In this document: positions 27,545 to 36,684 of the stretch, one piece after another
Position numbering within the stretch: position 1 is the first letter of the stretch
How the letters are laid out: every line of letters begins with the position of its first letter
Notes under the pieces: model-generated
What the model was told of the DNA's origin: nothing
Databases searched by the model: none
What the model saw: the letters and a program-made list of their open reading frames with translations, nothing else
Made by a program: the position numbers and the translations under genes
Assembly (NCBI GenBank): GCA_013822345.1
Contig: PNKH01000035.1
Coordinates: forward strand, 1 to 63,236
Length of the DNA stretch: 63,236 bases
Origin: Isosphaera sp.
GTDB lineage: Bacteria; Planctomycetota; Planctomycetia; Gemmatales; Gemmataceae
Direction of reading: 5' to 3'

Positions 27545-28000
27545 TCACCCGTCCCGCCGGGGGCGGGCGGCGAACCGCTCCACCGCCCGCTCCTGCTCGG
27601 CCGTCTCCACCGACCCGGGCCGCAGCTCCCGCACCCGGGCCACCGCCTCCTTCGCCCCCAGCCCGCCGGCCACCAGGTACGCGGCCAGGACCGTCCCGGT
27701 CCGCCCGAGCCCGGCCCCGCAGTGCACCGCCACCCCCATCCCGGCCCGGTTCGCCCGCCGGATCGTGTCCGTCAGGTGCTCCAGCTGCCGGTCCGACGGG
27801 GCCGCCATGTCCGGCACCGGGACGTTCACCGCCATCAGCCCGGCGTCGTCCACCCACCGCCGCGGGACCGGGTCCTCGGTCAGCGACACCAGCACCTCCA
27901 CGCCGTGCCGGCGGAGCCACGCGAGGTCGTCGGCCGACCCCGGCCGGGCCAGGGCGGCGAGCCGGGGCGGGTCGACCCAGGAGAAGCCGGATGGGGGCAT
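27545..28000 (-). CDS. Dual-specificity / tyrosine protein phosphatase
   Basis: The protein has 151 residues from MPPSGFSWVDPPRLAAL. The active-site loop VHCGAGLGRTGT contains the HCxxGxxRT signature with nucleophile Cys and phosphate-binding Arg, and the general-acid Asp is likely in VPVPDMAAP. Small cytoplasmic enzymes of this kind remove phosphate from tyrosine or serine/threonine. The many kinases in this region make a signalling role plausible. An upstream in-frame Met 25 codons earlier adds residues with no homology and is rejected. Confidence 0.9.
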   Translation of the reverse strand: MPPSGFSWVDPPRLAALARPGSADDLAWLRRHGVEVLVSLTEDPVPRRWVDDAGLMAVNVPVPDMAAPSDRQLEHLTDTIRRANRAGMGVAVHCGAGLGRTGTVLAAYLVAGGLGAKEAVARVRELRPGSVETAEQERAVERFAARPRRDG

Positions 28001-28103
28001 GGGACGGGGTGGGCAGTGGGAGTGGGCGGCGGACGGTTCGGATAGACCCATGATATCCGGGGCCGCGGCCCCCACACGGGTTTCGGCCGCCGCCCGCCGC
28101 CTG

Positions 28104-28643
28104 CTACTTCAGCGAGTTGTGCCCGAACGCGGCGCGGGTGCGGTTCGCCTCCTGCCACACCTTCGGGTCGGTGCGGAGGAAGTCGACCAGGTTCCCGGTG
28201 CTGACCCCGAGCAGGGCCGCCGCGTCGGCCACCCGCGCCTCGCACGCGGCGAGCACGTCCAGGACGACCCCGACCGCCGGCCAGAACCGCGGGTCCTTCG
28301 CCGACAGGTGGAGCCGGCCGTCCGGGCCGCGGGCGGCGGCGTAGTCCGGGTGGGCGGCGACCGCCTCCGGGGTGCGGCCGGCGGGGAGGCCGTCGCGGAG
28401 GTGGAGGAACAGCGCCCGCCACAGCCGCCGGGCGGCGGCCGCCTTGTTCTCGTGCTGCGACCGGCTCTCCTCGGCGATCACCAGCAGGCCGGTCGGCGGG
28501 TGGCGGAGGCGGACGGCCGAGCTGGTCTTGTTCCGCTTCTGCCCGCCGGGGCCGCTCGCCCGGTAGGTGTCCACGTCGCACTGGGCGAGGAGTTGGTCCT
28601 CGGTCAGCCGGGACCAGGTGGCGCGCGGCGGGCGGGCGGGCAT
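28104..28643 (-). CDS. Release-factor-like GGQ protein (RF-1 domain)
   Basis: The protein has 179 residues. [24 protein letters not shown] at about 25-48 contains the universally conserved GGQ (33-35) that triggers peptidyl-tRNA hydrolysis, followed by the [20 protein letters not shown] block of class I release factors. There is no codon-recognition domain, as in ArfB-type rescue factors that free stalled ribosomes, but instead of the basic ArfB tail there is a C-terminal domain of about 80 residues with a helix-turn-helix look ([18 protein letters not shown]). It is probably a ribosome-rescue or accessory hydrolysis factor. Confidence 0.87.
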   Translation of the reverse strand: MPARPPRATWSRLTEDQLLAQCDVDTYRASGPGGQKRNKTSSAVRLRHPPTGLLVIAEESRSQHENKAAAARRLWRALFLHLRDGLPAGRTPEAVAAHPDYAAARGPDGRLHLSAKDPRFWPAVGVVLDVLAACEARVADAAALLGVSTGNLVDFLRTDPKVWQEANRTRAAFGHNSLK

Positions 28644-28700
28644 GGGGACTCCGGGCGGGCGACGCCGAGACGGACCCGGCCCGGCCGGGCCGGGTTCGGT

Positions 28701-28727
28701 CTTCACCTCTCCCCGCCGCGGGCTCAG
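28701..28727. repeat. Partial copy of the CCTCTCCCC palindrome family
   Basis: CTTCACCTCTCCCCGCCG matches one arm of the CCTCTCCCC elements found further right but lacks the second arm. It abuts and partly overlaps the stop codon of the vWA gene that follows. Confidence 0.6.
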
Positions 28728-31003
28728 TACGTGTCGTCGCACACCACGCAGTACCGGGTGCCCGGCTTCCCCGGGTTCACCCGCCCGCACCCGGGGCAGG
28801 CGTCCGGGTGCTTCACCGCGGGGGACGGGGACGGGGCCGCTGGCTTCGGCGGCGCCGGGGCGGGCGGCCGCGGCGCGGCCGGCGGGGGCGGCTTCGGGGC
28901 CGCCACCGGCGGCGGCGCGACCGGCCGCGGCGGGGGCGGGGCCTTCGGCGCGACCGGCGCCGGACGGGCCACCGGAGCGACCGGCAGCGGGTCGTCGTCG
29001 AGGCTCAGCGGGGGGGCGACGGGACGGGCCGGGGCCGCCGGTCGCGCCGGCGCCGCCGGCAGCGGCAGCAGGTCGTCGTCCTCGGCCGGCGGTCGCGACT
29101 TGGGCGGCGCCGGCCGCGCCGCCGGGGCGGCCCCGGACCCGGTCCGGACGGTCACCGTCACCGCCCCCACGTCCTTCGAGAACCCGTCGGCCGCCGCCGT
29201 CTCCCGCTGCATCACCGCGTCGTCGCACACCACCCGGCCGTCCCGGACGTAGAACCGCAGCGCGACCGGGGCCGCCCCCCGGGCCCACACCGTACACGCC
29301 TTCGCGTCCCCGCCGACCTTCACCGGCTCCGGCCCGAGGTTCACCGTCACCGTCTCCCGCGCCCCGTACCGCACCTCCAGCCACGCCCGCCGGAACGCCG
29401 CCTCGACGACCGCCACCATCACCCCGATGCAGAACCCGACCACCAGCCCCCCGACCAGCCGGCCGACCACGTCCCCGGCCGCCCCGGACGCGGCCAGGAA
29501 CCCGGCCGCCCCGGCCGTCCCGCCGACCGCCCCGCCGGCCAGCCCGTGGACCGCCCGCATGTTCGGCACGAACAGCGACAGCCCCACCCCAGCCAGCCCG
29601 CCAAGCACCGCCCACCCGACCACCTGGAACGCCGTCCCGAGGGCGCTCTCCGGCGGGGCCAGCCCGTACAGCCCCTGCCCGGCCGCCCCGCCGACCAGGC
29701 CCGCCAGGACCCCGCCGAGCAGCCCGGCCAGGACCCCGCCGACCCCGGGTAGGGTCCCGCGGAGATAGTGGTGCTGCCCGGCGAGCAGGGCCAGGCAGAC
29801 CAGCCCGGCGATCGCCCCGGTCCACACCCCGCTGCGGACGACCAGCTTCCCCTCGCTCCCGGCCGCCGCCTGCTCGCCGCCCTGCAGGCTCCGCACCCCG
29901 AGGGTCGGGGTCGCGGCCCGGGCCGACACCTGCGGGGTCGCGTCCGGGGCCTTCGCCCGGGCCGCCTCGGTCACCGCCGACCCGAACTCCTTCAGCAGCT
30001 GGTCGAACCCCTCGTCCCCGCGGACCACGTCCCCGAGGTTGAAGTACCGCCCCCCGCCGCCCTGCCCGGTCCCGGCCTCCCGCAGCGGGCCGTACGCGTC
30101 CTGGTCGAACCGCAGGACGACGGTGTGGACGGCGTCGACCCCGGCCCTCCGCACCGCCGCCGCGGCGGCCGCCGGCGGGGTCTTCGGCGGGCCGTCGGTC
30201 AGGAGCAAGAGCACCTTCGTCGCCTCCTTCCGGTAGCCCAACCCCGCCGCCTCGGCCACCGCCTCCGAACTGCTCTCCGGCACGTCGATCCCGCCGCCGA
30301 GCGGCTTCAGCCGCCCGGCCCCGTCCCGGAACGCGGCCCCGTCGGCGGTGAACTCCGCCCCGCCGAACCTCACCACCTCGACCGGCTCCCCGCGGGCCAC
30401 GTCCCGGAACGTCACCAGGCCGAGGCGGAAGTCGACCCGGGCCTGGGCCAGGGCGTCGGCGAACGCCCCGATCCCGTTCCGCAGGTCGTCCAGCGCCCAC
30501 TGCATGCTGGCCGTCACGTCGAGCACGAACACCACGTCCGCCCGGGCCCGCGGCGGGTCCCACACCCGCAGGTTGACCGACGCCCCGGCCGACACCGGCG
30601 CCCCGACCGCCTCCGCCGCCACCCGCACCGGCCCGGTCCCGACCACCGCCTTCGCCGACCCGACCACCACCACCTCGCCCTCGGTCTTGTCCGCCGGGAT
30701 CACCACCGGGGCGGCCGTCACCCCGGCGGGGAGGCCGGTCAGGCGGACGGTGACCGGGCCGTCGAACCCGTCCCGGGCGACCTGGACCGGGAACGCGTTC
30801 CGGCCGTCGACGAACACCTCGACCTCGGGCGAGGCGGCGACCGCGAGCTGCGGCTCCGGGACGGCCGGGGGCGGGGGCGGCGGGGCGAGGAGGTGCCACA
30901 GGAGTTCGCCGAACACGAGCGCCCCGACCAGCCCGCCGGCCCCGCCGTACAGGCCGAACAGGAGCGGCTTCGGCAGCCCGGACAGGAACCGCGGGGCGGG
31001 CAT
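28724..31003 (-). CDS. Membrane vWA protein with C-terminal zinc ribbon (paralogue 1)
   Basis: The protein has 759 residues. An N-terminal span (13-38) is followed by an Ig-like domain (about 50-148), a vWA domain with MIDAS motif DVTAS (162-166) and LLLTDGPP, a glycine-zipper membrane region of several spans (about 395-560), an FHA-like beta segment ([23 protein letters not shown]), a long proline-rich linker and a C-terminal zinc ribbon (CPGCGR then CVVCDDTY). vWA domains bind partners through Mg2+. It is the last gene of the eleven-gene minus-strand cluster and the first of three tandem paralogues. Confidence 0.85.
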   Translation of the reverse strand: MPAPRFLSGLPKPLLFGLYGGAGGLVGALVFGELLWHLLAPPPPPPAVPEPQLAVAASPEVEVFVDGRNAFPVQVARDGFDGPVTVRLTGLPAGVTAAPVVIPADKTEGEVVVVGSAKAVVGTGPVRVAAEAVGAPVSAGASVNLRVWDPPRARADVVFVLDVTASMQWALDDLRNGIGAFADALAQARVDFRLGLVTFRDVARGEPVEVVRFGGAEFTADGAAFRDGAGRLKPLGGGIDVPESSSEAVAEAAGLGYRKEATKVLLLLTDGPPKTPPAAAAAAVRRAGVDAVHTVVLRFDQDAYGPLREAGTGQGGGGRYFNLGDVVRGDEGFDQLLKEFGSAVTEAARAKAPDATPQVSARAATPTLGVRSLQGGEQAAAGSEGKLVVRSGVWTGAIAGLVCLALLAGQHHYLRGTLPGVGGVLAGLLGGVLAGLVGGAAGQGLYGLAPPESALGTAFQVVGWAVLGGLAGVGLSLFVPNMRAVHGLAGGAVGGTAGAAGFLAASGAAGDVVGRLVGGLVVGFCIGVMVAVVEAAFRRAWLEVRYGARETVTVNLGPEPVKVGGDAKACTVWARGAAPVALRFYVRDGRVVCDDAVMQRETAAADGFSKDVGAVTVTVRTGSGAAPAARPAPPKSRPPAEDDDLLPLPAAPARPAAPARPVAPPLSLDDDPLPVAPVARPAPVAPKAPPPPRPVAPPPVAAPKPPPPAAPRPPAPAPPKPAAPSPSPAVKHPDACPGCGRVNPGKPGTRYCVVCDDTY

Positions 31004-31030
31004 GGGAGGGCGTCCGTGGGGGCGGGGTCG

Positions 31031-31094
31031 GTCCGAGCCGGACGCGTGAGCGACGGGTCTTGCCTGGCCCGTCGCTCACGCGTCCGGCTCGGAC
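31031..31094. repeat. Palindrome, GTCCGAGCCGGACGCGT family (27-bp arms)
   Basis: Arms 31031-31057 and 31068-31094 are perfect. A second copy of the same family lies at 38981-39064, where it encodes the end of the PP2C-like protein. It occupies the gap between two vWA paralogues. Confidence 0.92.
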
Positions 31095-31107
31095 GACCGG
31101 GACCGCG

Positions 31108-33456
31108 TCAGTACGTGTGGTCGCAGAGCATACAGTACCGGGTCCCGGGCCGGCCCGGGTTTTTCCGCGCGCACGTCGGACAGGCGTCCGGGTCGCGGGG
31201 GCCGGCGGCCCGGGGCGGAACCGCCGGCGCCTTCGGCGGTGGGGGCGGCGCGGGCACCGGCGGACGGGCCCCGGCCGGCGGCAGCGGCGGCCTGGCCCCG
31301 GCGGTCGGGACCGGCGGCCGCGGCGGGGGCGCCGGCCGCGGCGGGGGGATCGGCGCCGGCAGGTCGTCGTCGAACGCCAGCGGCTTCGCCGCCGGCCGGG
31401 CGGTCGGCGTCCCGGCCGGGATCGGGAACGGGTCGTCGTCGACCGGCAGCACCTCGACCGGGGCCGCCTCGGGGGCCGGGGCGGGCGGCGGGAGCCGCGG
31501 GGGCGCCGGCCGGCGCACCGGGGCGGACGCCGCGACCCCCGTCCCGGTCCGCACCACCACCGTCACGTTCCCGACCTCCCGGGCGTCCCCGTCCCCGACC
31601 GTCGCCTCCGTCCGTGTCGGGGCGTCCTCGCACACCACCTGGTTGTTCCGCACGAAGTACCGCAGGGCCACGTCCGCCGCCCCGCGTGCCCACACGGTGC
31701 ACAGTCGGGCGTCCCCGCCGACCTTCACCGGCTCCGGCCCCAGGTTCACCGTCACGGTTTCCCGCGCCCCGTACCGGACCTCGAGCCACGCCCGCCGGAA
31801 CGCGGCTTCGACGACCGCCACCATCAGCCCGACGCAGAACCCGAGCACCAGCCCACCGATTACCCGGCCGACGAGGTCTCCGGCGGCCGCCGTGACGACG
31901 AGGTATCCGACCGCCCCGGCCGTCCCGCCGGCCGCCCCGCCGGCCAGCCCGTGGACCGCCCGCAGGTTCGGGATGAACAGCGACAGCCCGGCCCCGGCCA
32001 GGCCGCCGAGCACCGCCCACCCGACCACCTGGAAGATCATCGACAGCACTTCCCCGCCCTGCGCCGCGAGGTACAGCCCCTGACCCGCCGCCCCGCCGAC
32101 GACCCCCGCCAGCACCCCGCCGAGCAGCCCGGCCAGGACCCCGCCGGCCGCCGGCAGCGTCCCCCGCAGGTAGTGGTGCTGCCCGGCCAGCAGGGCCAGG
32201 CAGACCAGCCCGGCGATCGCCCCGGTCCAGACGGCGCTGGCGACGAGCAGCTGCTTGCCGGCCCCCTCGGCGTACGCCCCGCTCGACTGGACGGCTTTGA
32301 CGCTCGCCCGGTCGGCGTCCCCGGACACCTTCGCCCGCCCGTCCGGGGCCTTCGCCCGGGCCGCCTTCGCCACGTCCCGGCTGAAGTCGTCGATCAGCCG
32401 GTCGAACGCCCGCTCGTCGAACCCGCCCCCGGCCCGGTCCGACACCAGGTCGAACACCTTCCCCCGCTCGGCCGCCGCGTCCTGGAGCGGGCCGTACACG
32501 CCCAGCCCGGCCGGGACGACCAGGTGAACGACATCGATCCCGGCCGCCTTCACCCGGGCGGCCGCCTCCCGCACCTCGGCCGCCGACGCCTCCTCCCGCT
32601 CGACGTACGGCCGGCCCTGCCGGTACAGCGGCTTCGGCGGGTTGTCGGTGATGACCAGCAGCACCTTCGTCGCCCCCGGCCGGAACGGCTGGGCGCACGC
32701 CTCGACGACCGCGTCCAGGGAGCTCTCCGGGTTGTCCCCGCCGCCGCGCGGCTGGAGCCCCCCGACCTGGTTCTGGAACGACGGCACGTCGGCGGTGAAC
32801 GTCCGGCCGCCGAAGTTCAGCACGGTCATCGCGTCCGTCGTGTCCGCGAACCGGTCGCGGAACGCCACCACCCCCGCCCGGAAGTCGACCCCGTTGCGGG
32901 CCATCTCCCCGGCGAACCGGCTGATCCCGTTCTTCACCCCGGTGATCGGGGTGCCCATGCTCCCGGTCACGTCCAGGACGAAGAACACGTCCGCCTGGGC
33001 CGACCGGTTCGGGGCCGACACCTGCACCGCCACCGCCGTCTCGGCCGTCGGCCGCTTGCCGCCGGCGTCGGCCTCGGCGACCACCCGGACCGGGTGCCGG
33101 GCGGGCGGGGCGGGGCCGGTCGACCGGACCGTCGCCTCGGCGTCCGTCTTGCCGCCGGGGACGGTGACCGGGTCGATGCGGAGGGTCGGCGGGAGGTCGG
33201 CGAACCGGACGGTGACCGGGCCGTCGAACCCGGCCCGGTCGACCTGGACGGCGAACGTGTTGGCCTGGCCGAGGAACACCTCCACGTCGCGGGACGCGGT
33301 GACCGCGACCTGCGGCCCGGTGTCGGCCCGCGGCGGCTCGAGCAGGCGGTACAGGAGTTCGCCGAATACGAGCGCCCCGACGAGGCCGCCGGCGGCCCCG
33401 TACAGGCCGAACAGGAGCGGCTTCGGCAACCCGGACAGGGCCTTCGGCGCGGGCAT
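31108..33456 (-). CDS. Membrane vWA protein with C-terminal zinc ribbon (paralogue 2)
   Basis: The protein has 782 residues and the same order as paralogue 1: N-terminal span, Ig-like domain (with [17 protein letters not shown]), vWA domain with MIDAS DVTGS in [12 protein letters not shown] and LLVITDNPP, Gly/Ala-rich multi-span region beginning [20 protein letters not shown]-like segment, proline linker, and zinc ribbon CPTCAR / CMLCDHTY. The high identity in the membrane and FHA-like segments shows recent tandem duplication. It is likely an inner-membrane adaptor with the vWA domain on one side and the ribbon on the other; topology is inferred. Confidence 0.85.
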   Translation of the reverse strand: MPAPKALSGLPKPLLFGLYGAAGGLVGALVFGELLYRLLEPPRADTGPQVAVTASRDVEVFLGQANTFAVQVDRAGFDGPVTVRFADLPPTLRIDPVTVPGGKTDAEATVRSTGPAPPARHPVRVVAEADAGGKRPTAETAVAVQVSAPNRSAQADVFFVLDVTGSMGTPITGVKNGISRFAGEMARNGVDFRAGVVAFRDRFADTTDAMTVLNFGGRTFTADVPSFQNQVGGLQPRGGGDNPESSLDAVVEACAQPFRPGATKVLLVITDNPPKPLYRQGRPYVEREEASAAEVREAAARVKAAGIDVVHLVVPAGLGVYGPLQDAAAERGKVFDLVSDRAGGGFDERAFDRLIDDFSRDVAKAARAKAPDGRAKVSGDADRASVKAVQSSGAYAEGAGKQLLVASAVWTGAIAGLVCLALLAGQHHYLRGTLPAAGGVLAGLLGGVLAGVVGGAAGQGLYLAAQGGEVLSMIFQVVGWAVLGGLAGAGLSLFIPNLRAVHGLAGGAAGGTAGAVGYLVVTAAAGDLVGRVIGGLVLGFCVGLMVAVVEAAFRRAWLEVRYGARETVTVNLGPEPVKVGGDARLCTVWARGAADVALRYFVRNNQVVCEDAPTRTEATVGDGDAREVGNVTVVVRTGTGVAASAPVRRPAPPRLPPPAPAPEAAPVEVLPVDDDPFPIPAGTPTARPAAKPLAFDDDLPAPIPPPRPAPPPRPPVPTAGARPPLPPAGARPPVPAPPPPPKAPAVPPRAAGPRDPDACPTCARKNPGRPGTRYCMLCDHTY

Positions 33457-33479
33457 GTGGGGGGGTCTCCGGAGTCCGG

Positions 33480-33546
33480 GCGAGCGTCGGGGCGTAAGCC
33501 CGACGTGTGTAGTTCCGCCACGTCGGGCTTACGCCCCGACGCTCGC
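33480..33546. repeat. Intergenic inverted repeat (28-bp arms)
   Basis: Arms 33480-33507 and 33519-33546 (GCGAGCGTCGGGGCGTAAGC and complement) are perfect. With the next element it accounts for most of the 340-base gap between vWA paralogues 2 and 3; no ORF of merit is present in that gap. Confidence 0.9.
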
Positions 33547-33579
33547 CGGCAAACCCGCCGGACTTCTCCTGACGTGGCG

Positions 33580-33752
33580 CCCCTCACCCGGCCCGGCGGG
33601 GCGCCGGGCCGACCTCTCCCCAGCGGGGAGAGGTGGGGCTCGTGCGGCCCGTCTCCCGGTCACCGATCCGGGAAGTTCACGAGGCGGCCGGCGGCCCACC
33701 TCTCCCCGCCGGGGAGAGGTCGCCGCCGCGCCTCGCGGCGGCGGGTGAGGGG
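33580..33752. repeat. CCCCTCACCC/CCTCTCCCC composite palindrome, copy 1
   Basis: The ends CCCCTCACCC (33580-33589) and GGGTGAGGGG (33743-33752) are inverted. Each half then has a variable GC hairpin followed by CCTCTCCCC-x-GGGGAGAGG, with the two halves joined by about 60 bases of non-palindromic spacer. Further full copies are at 36454-36625 and 46541-46717. Confidence 0.9.
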
Positions 33753-33796
33753 CACCACCTGCGGAGTCACCCAACCACCCCGCCCCGGCCGGCGCC

Positions 33797-36328
33797 TCAG
33801 TACGTCCGGTCGCACACCACGCAGTACCGCTGCCCCGGCCGGCCGGCGTTCGCCCGGCCGCACCCCGGACACCCGTCCGGGTTCGTGGCCGCCGGCTTCG
33901 GGGCCGGGCGCCGCGGCGCCGCGACGGCCACCGGCTTCGCCGGCGCGACCGGCTTCGGGGCCGCGGGCGCCACCGGCTTCGGCGCCGCGGCGACCGGCAA
34001 CGGGTCGTCGTCCAACGCCAGCGGCTTCGGCGCCGGCCGCGGGGCCGTCGGACCGGCCGGCGACCCGGCCCCGGTCCGCACCACCACCGTCACCGCCCCC
34101 ACGTCCTTCGCGAACCCGTCGGCCGCGACCGTCTCCCGCCGCCGCACCGCGTCGTCGCACACCACCTGGCCGTCCCGGACGTAGAACCGCAAGGCCACGT
34201 CCGGGGCGCCGCGTGCCCACACCGTACACGCCCTCGCGTCCCCGCCGACCTTCACCGGCTCCGGCCCGAGCGTCACCGTCACCGTCTCCCGCGCCCCGTA
34301 CCGGACTTCGAGCCACGCCCGCCGGAACGCCGCCTCGGCCGCCGCCACCATCAGCCCGATCGCGAACCCGACCACCAGCCCCCCGACCAGCCGGCCGGCC
34401 AGCTCGCCCGCCGCCGCCTCCGCCGCCAGGTATCCGCCGGCCCCGAGCACCCCGCCGACCGCCCCGCCGAGGAGCCCGTGGAGCCACCGCATGTTCGGGA
34501 CGAACAGCGACAGCCCCACCCCCGCCAGCGCGCCGAGCAGCGCCCACCCGAGGACGCGGAACCCGGTCGCCGCGGCGGCGCTGTCCGGGGCGAGCGAGTA
34601 CAGCCCCTGGCCGGCCGCCCCGCCGGCCAGCCCGGCGGCGACGCCCCCGACCAGCCCGGCCGCCGCGCCCCCGACCCCCGGCAGCGTGCCGCGGAGGTAG
34701 TGGTGCTGGCCGGACAGCAAGGCCAGGCAGACCAGCCCGGCGATCGCCCCGGTCCACACCCCGATGGCCAGCGTCAGCCGCCGCTCGCTCCCGGCCGCGA
34801 ACCGCCCGCCGGACTGCACCGCCTGGACGGCCGGCGGGGGCGGCGGCAGCACCGGCGGCGGGGCCGCCTCCGGCGGCTTCGGGGCGGCCGCGGCCGCGGC
34901 CGGGGGCAGGTCCGGGGCCGGCGGCGGCGGGGCCACCTCGGCCGGGACCGGCTTCGCCGCCACCACGCTCGCCACCGCCTTGCTCAGCTCCGGCAGGATG
35001 GTCGCGAACTTCTCCCCGTTCCGCACCCGGTCCAGGTCGAAGAACTTCCCGGCCGCCCCCTTCTGCAGGTCGGCGTACACCTCCCGGTCGCGCTCCCGCA
35101 CCACGACGTGCAACTGGTCGATCGTCTTGTCCTTCAGCACCCGGACCGCGTCGGCCACCGTCCTCGTCTCCTTGTCCGGGACGAGCGGCGGGGCGTCGGT
35201 GATGAGCAGCAGCACCCGCGTCGCCCCCTGCCGGAACGGCTGCCCGGCCGACACCACCGTGGCGTCCAGGGCGCTCTCCGGTTCGGTGTTGTTGCGGACG
35301 CACCGGAGCCGCCCGACCTTCTCGGCGAACGCGGCCGTGTCGGTCGTGAACGGGCTCCCGTCCTTGAACGTCAAGAGCTCCGGCTCCTGGCCGAAGACCC
35401 GGTCGCGGAACGCGAGCAGCCCGAGCCGGCCGTCGAGCTGGCGGGCGTCGAACTCCTTCACGAAGTCGCGGATCCCGTCCTTCACCCCGGCGATGAACGG
35501 CTCCATGCTCCCGGAGCAGTCGAGGACGAACATCACGTCGACCGGGGTGGCCGGCGGGCGGGTCACGGTGAGCGTCGTCTGGGTGCTCGCGGCCGGCGCC
35601 CCGTTCGGGGCGGTCACCCCGACGGCCAGGCCGGCCGCCCCGACCGCGGCGTCCGCGGCCGCGGTGAGCTTGACCTCGACCTCGGTCGCACCGGCCGGGA
35701 CCTCCGCCGGGGTCGCGGTCACCCCCGCCGGCAGGGCGTCGACCTTCAGGCTCAGCGGGCCGTCGCACCCGCGGCGGGCGACGGCGGCGGTGAACGTCCC
35801 GGTCCCGCGGGAGAAGACCGCCAGCTTCGGCGGCACCGACACCGCGACCGCCGGCGGCGGGGCCGGCCGGGCGACCACCTCGACCTCGATCGCCGTCGGC
35901 GGCGCGACCGCCCCCCCGCCCTCGGCGGCGACCGCCACCTGGTACGCCCCGGGGGCGAGGTCCGGGCCGGCCGTCACCCGGGCCTCGGCCTCGGTCTTGC
36001 CGGCGGGGACGGTGACGGCCGGGACGACCAGGCCGCGGGTCGGGGGGTTGAACCGGACGCGGACCGGGCCGTCGAACCGGGCCCGGGCGATCCGGACGGT
36101 GAAGGTGTTTTCGCCCCCGGGGTACAGCCGGACCGCCGGCGGGGCGGCGGCGGCGAGCTGCGGCGGGGGCGGGGGCGGGAGTTCGGGCGGGGGCGGCGGG
36201 GGCGGAGGGCGGAGGAGCCGCCACGCCGGCTCGCCGAGTGTGACCGCCCCGAGGAGGCCGGCGAGGGCGCCGTACAGGCCGAACAGGAGCGGCTTCGGGA
36301 GGCCCGACAGGAGCATCGGAGCGGGCAT
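33797..36328 (-). CDS. Membrane vWA protein with two Ig-like domains and zinc ribbon (paralogue 3)
   Basis: The protein has 843 residues from [17 protein letters not shown]. It differs from paralogues 1 and 2 by carrying two Ig-like repeats before the vWA domain (compare ARFDGPVRVRFNPPT with RRGCDGPLSLKVDALPAG), which explains the extra length. The vWA domain has a canonical MIDAS DCSGS in VLDCSGSMEPFI and LLLITDAPP. The multi-span region, FHA-like segment, proline linker and ribbon (CPGCGR, CVVCDRTY) follow as in its paralogues. A longer ORF start at 36406 has no support. Confidence 0.85.
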   Translation of the reverse strand: MPAPMLLSGLPKPLLFGLYGALAGLLGAVTLGEPAWRLLRPPPPPPPPELPPPPPPQLAAAAPPAVRLYPGGENTFTVRIARARFDGPVRVRFNPPTRGLVVPAVTVPAGKTEAEARVTAGPDLAPGAYQVAVAAEGGGAVAPPTAIEVEVVARPAPPPAVAVSVPPKLAVFSRGTGTFTAAVARRGCDGPLSLKVDALPAGVTATPAEVPAGATEVEVKLTAAADAAVGAAGLAVGVTAPNGAPAASTQTTLTVTRPPATPVDVMFVLDCSGSMEPFIAGVKDGIRDFVKEFDARQLDGRLGLLAFRDRVFGQEPELLTFKDGSPFTTDTAAFAEKVGRLRCVRNNTEPESALDATVVSAGQPFRQGATRVLLLITDAPPLVPDKETRTVADAVRVLKDKTIDQLHVVVRERDREVYADLQKGAAGKFFDLDRVRNGEKFATILPELSKAVASVVAAKPVPAEVAPPPPAPDLPPAAAAAAPKPPEAAPPPVLPPPPPAVQAVQSGGRFAAGSERRLTLAIGVWTGAIAGLVCLALLSGQHHYLRGTLPGVGGAAAGLVGGVAAGLAGGAAGQGLYSLAPDSAAAATGFRVLGWALLGALAGVGLSLFVPNMRWLHGLLGGAVGGVLGAGGYLAAEAAAGELAGRLVGGLVVGFAIGLMVAAAEAAFRRAWLEVRYGARETVTVTLGPEPVKVGGDARACTVWARGAPDVALRFYVRDGQVVCDDAVRRRETVAADGFAKDVGAVTVVVRTGAGSPAGPTAPRPAPKPLALDDDPLPVAAAPKPVAPAAPKPVAPAKPVAVAAPRRPAPKPAATNPDGCPGCGRANAGRPGQRYCVVCDRTY

Positions 36329-36453
36329 GACTCGCCTCGCGACGGGGCGGACTTCATGATGACGGCGCCGGCAACCCCCGACAAGCCCGCGGCGCGGGCG
36401 GAACAAGCCGGGGCCGGGCGGGGGTCGGTCCCCGGATGTCCGCCGACGTGGCG

Positions 36454-36625
36454 CCCCTCACCCGCCGGCGAAGCGCCGGCGACCTCTCCCCAGCGGGGAG
36501 AGGTGGGGGCTCATGCGGCCCCTCAACAGGTTGCCGATCCGAGAAGCTACCGAGGAGGCCAGCCACCCCCACCTCTCCCCGCTGGGGAGAGGTCGGCCCG
36601 GCGCTTCGCCGGGCCGGGTGAGGGG
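36454..36625. repeat. CCCCTCACCC/CCTCTCCCC composite palindrome, copy 2
   Basis: It has the same plan as copy 1 with different inner hairpins (CGCCGGCGAAGCGCCGGCG on the left, GCCCGGCGCTTCGCCGGGC on the right). It fills about half of the 356-base gap between the vWA paralogue and the secreted repeat protein; nothing else is recognised there. Confidence 0.9.
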
Positions 36626-36684
36626 AAGCCACGCACCGTGAAACTCCCCAACCAACCCGAGCCGGAGCGGCCCCCGCCCGCCGG

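Noticed and set aside
31060..35202. Plus-strand ORF of 1380 codons opposite the vWA genes
   Set aside because: It is a shadow of the minus-strand vWA paralogues: composition is Arg/Pro/Gly-rich and it has no ribosome site or recognisable motif.
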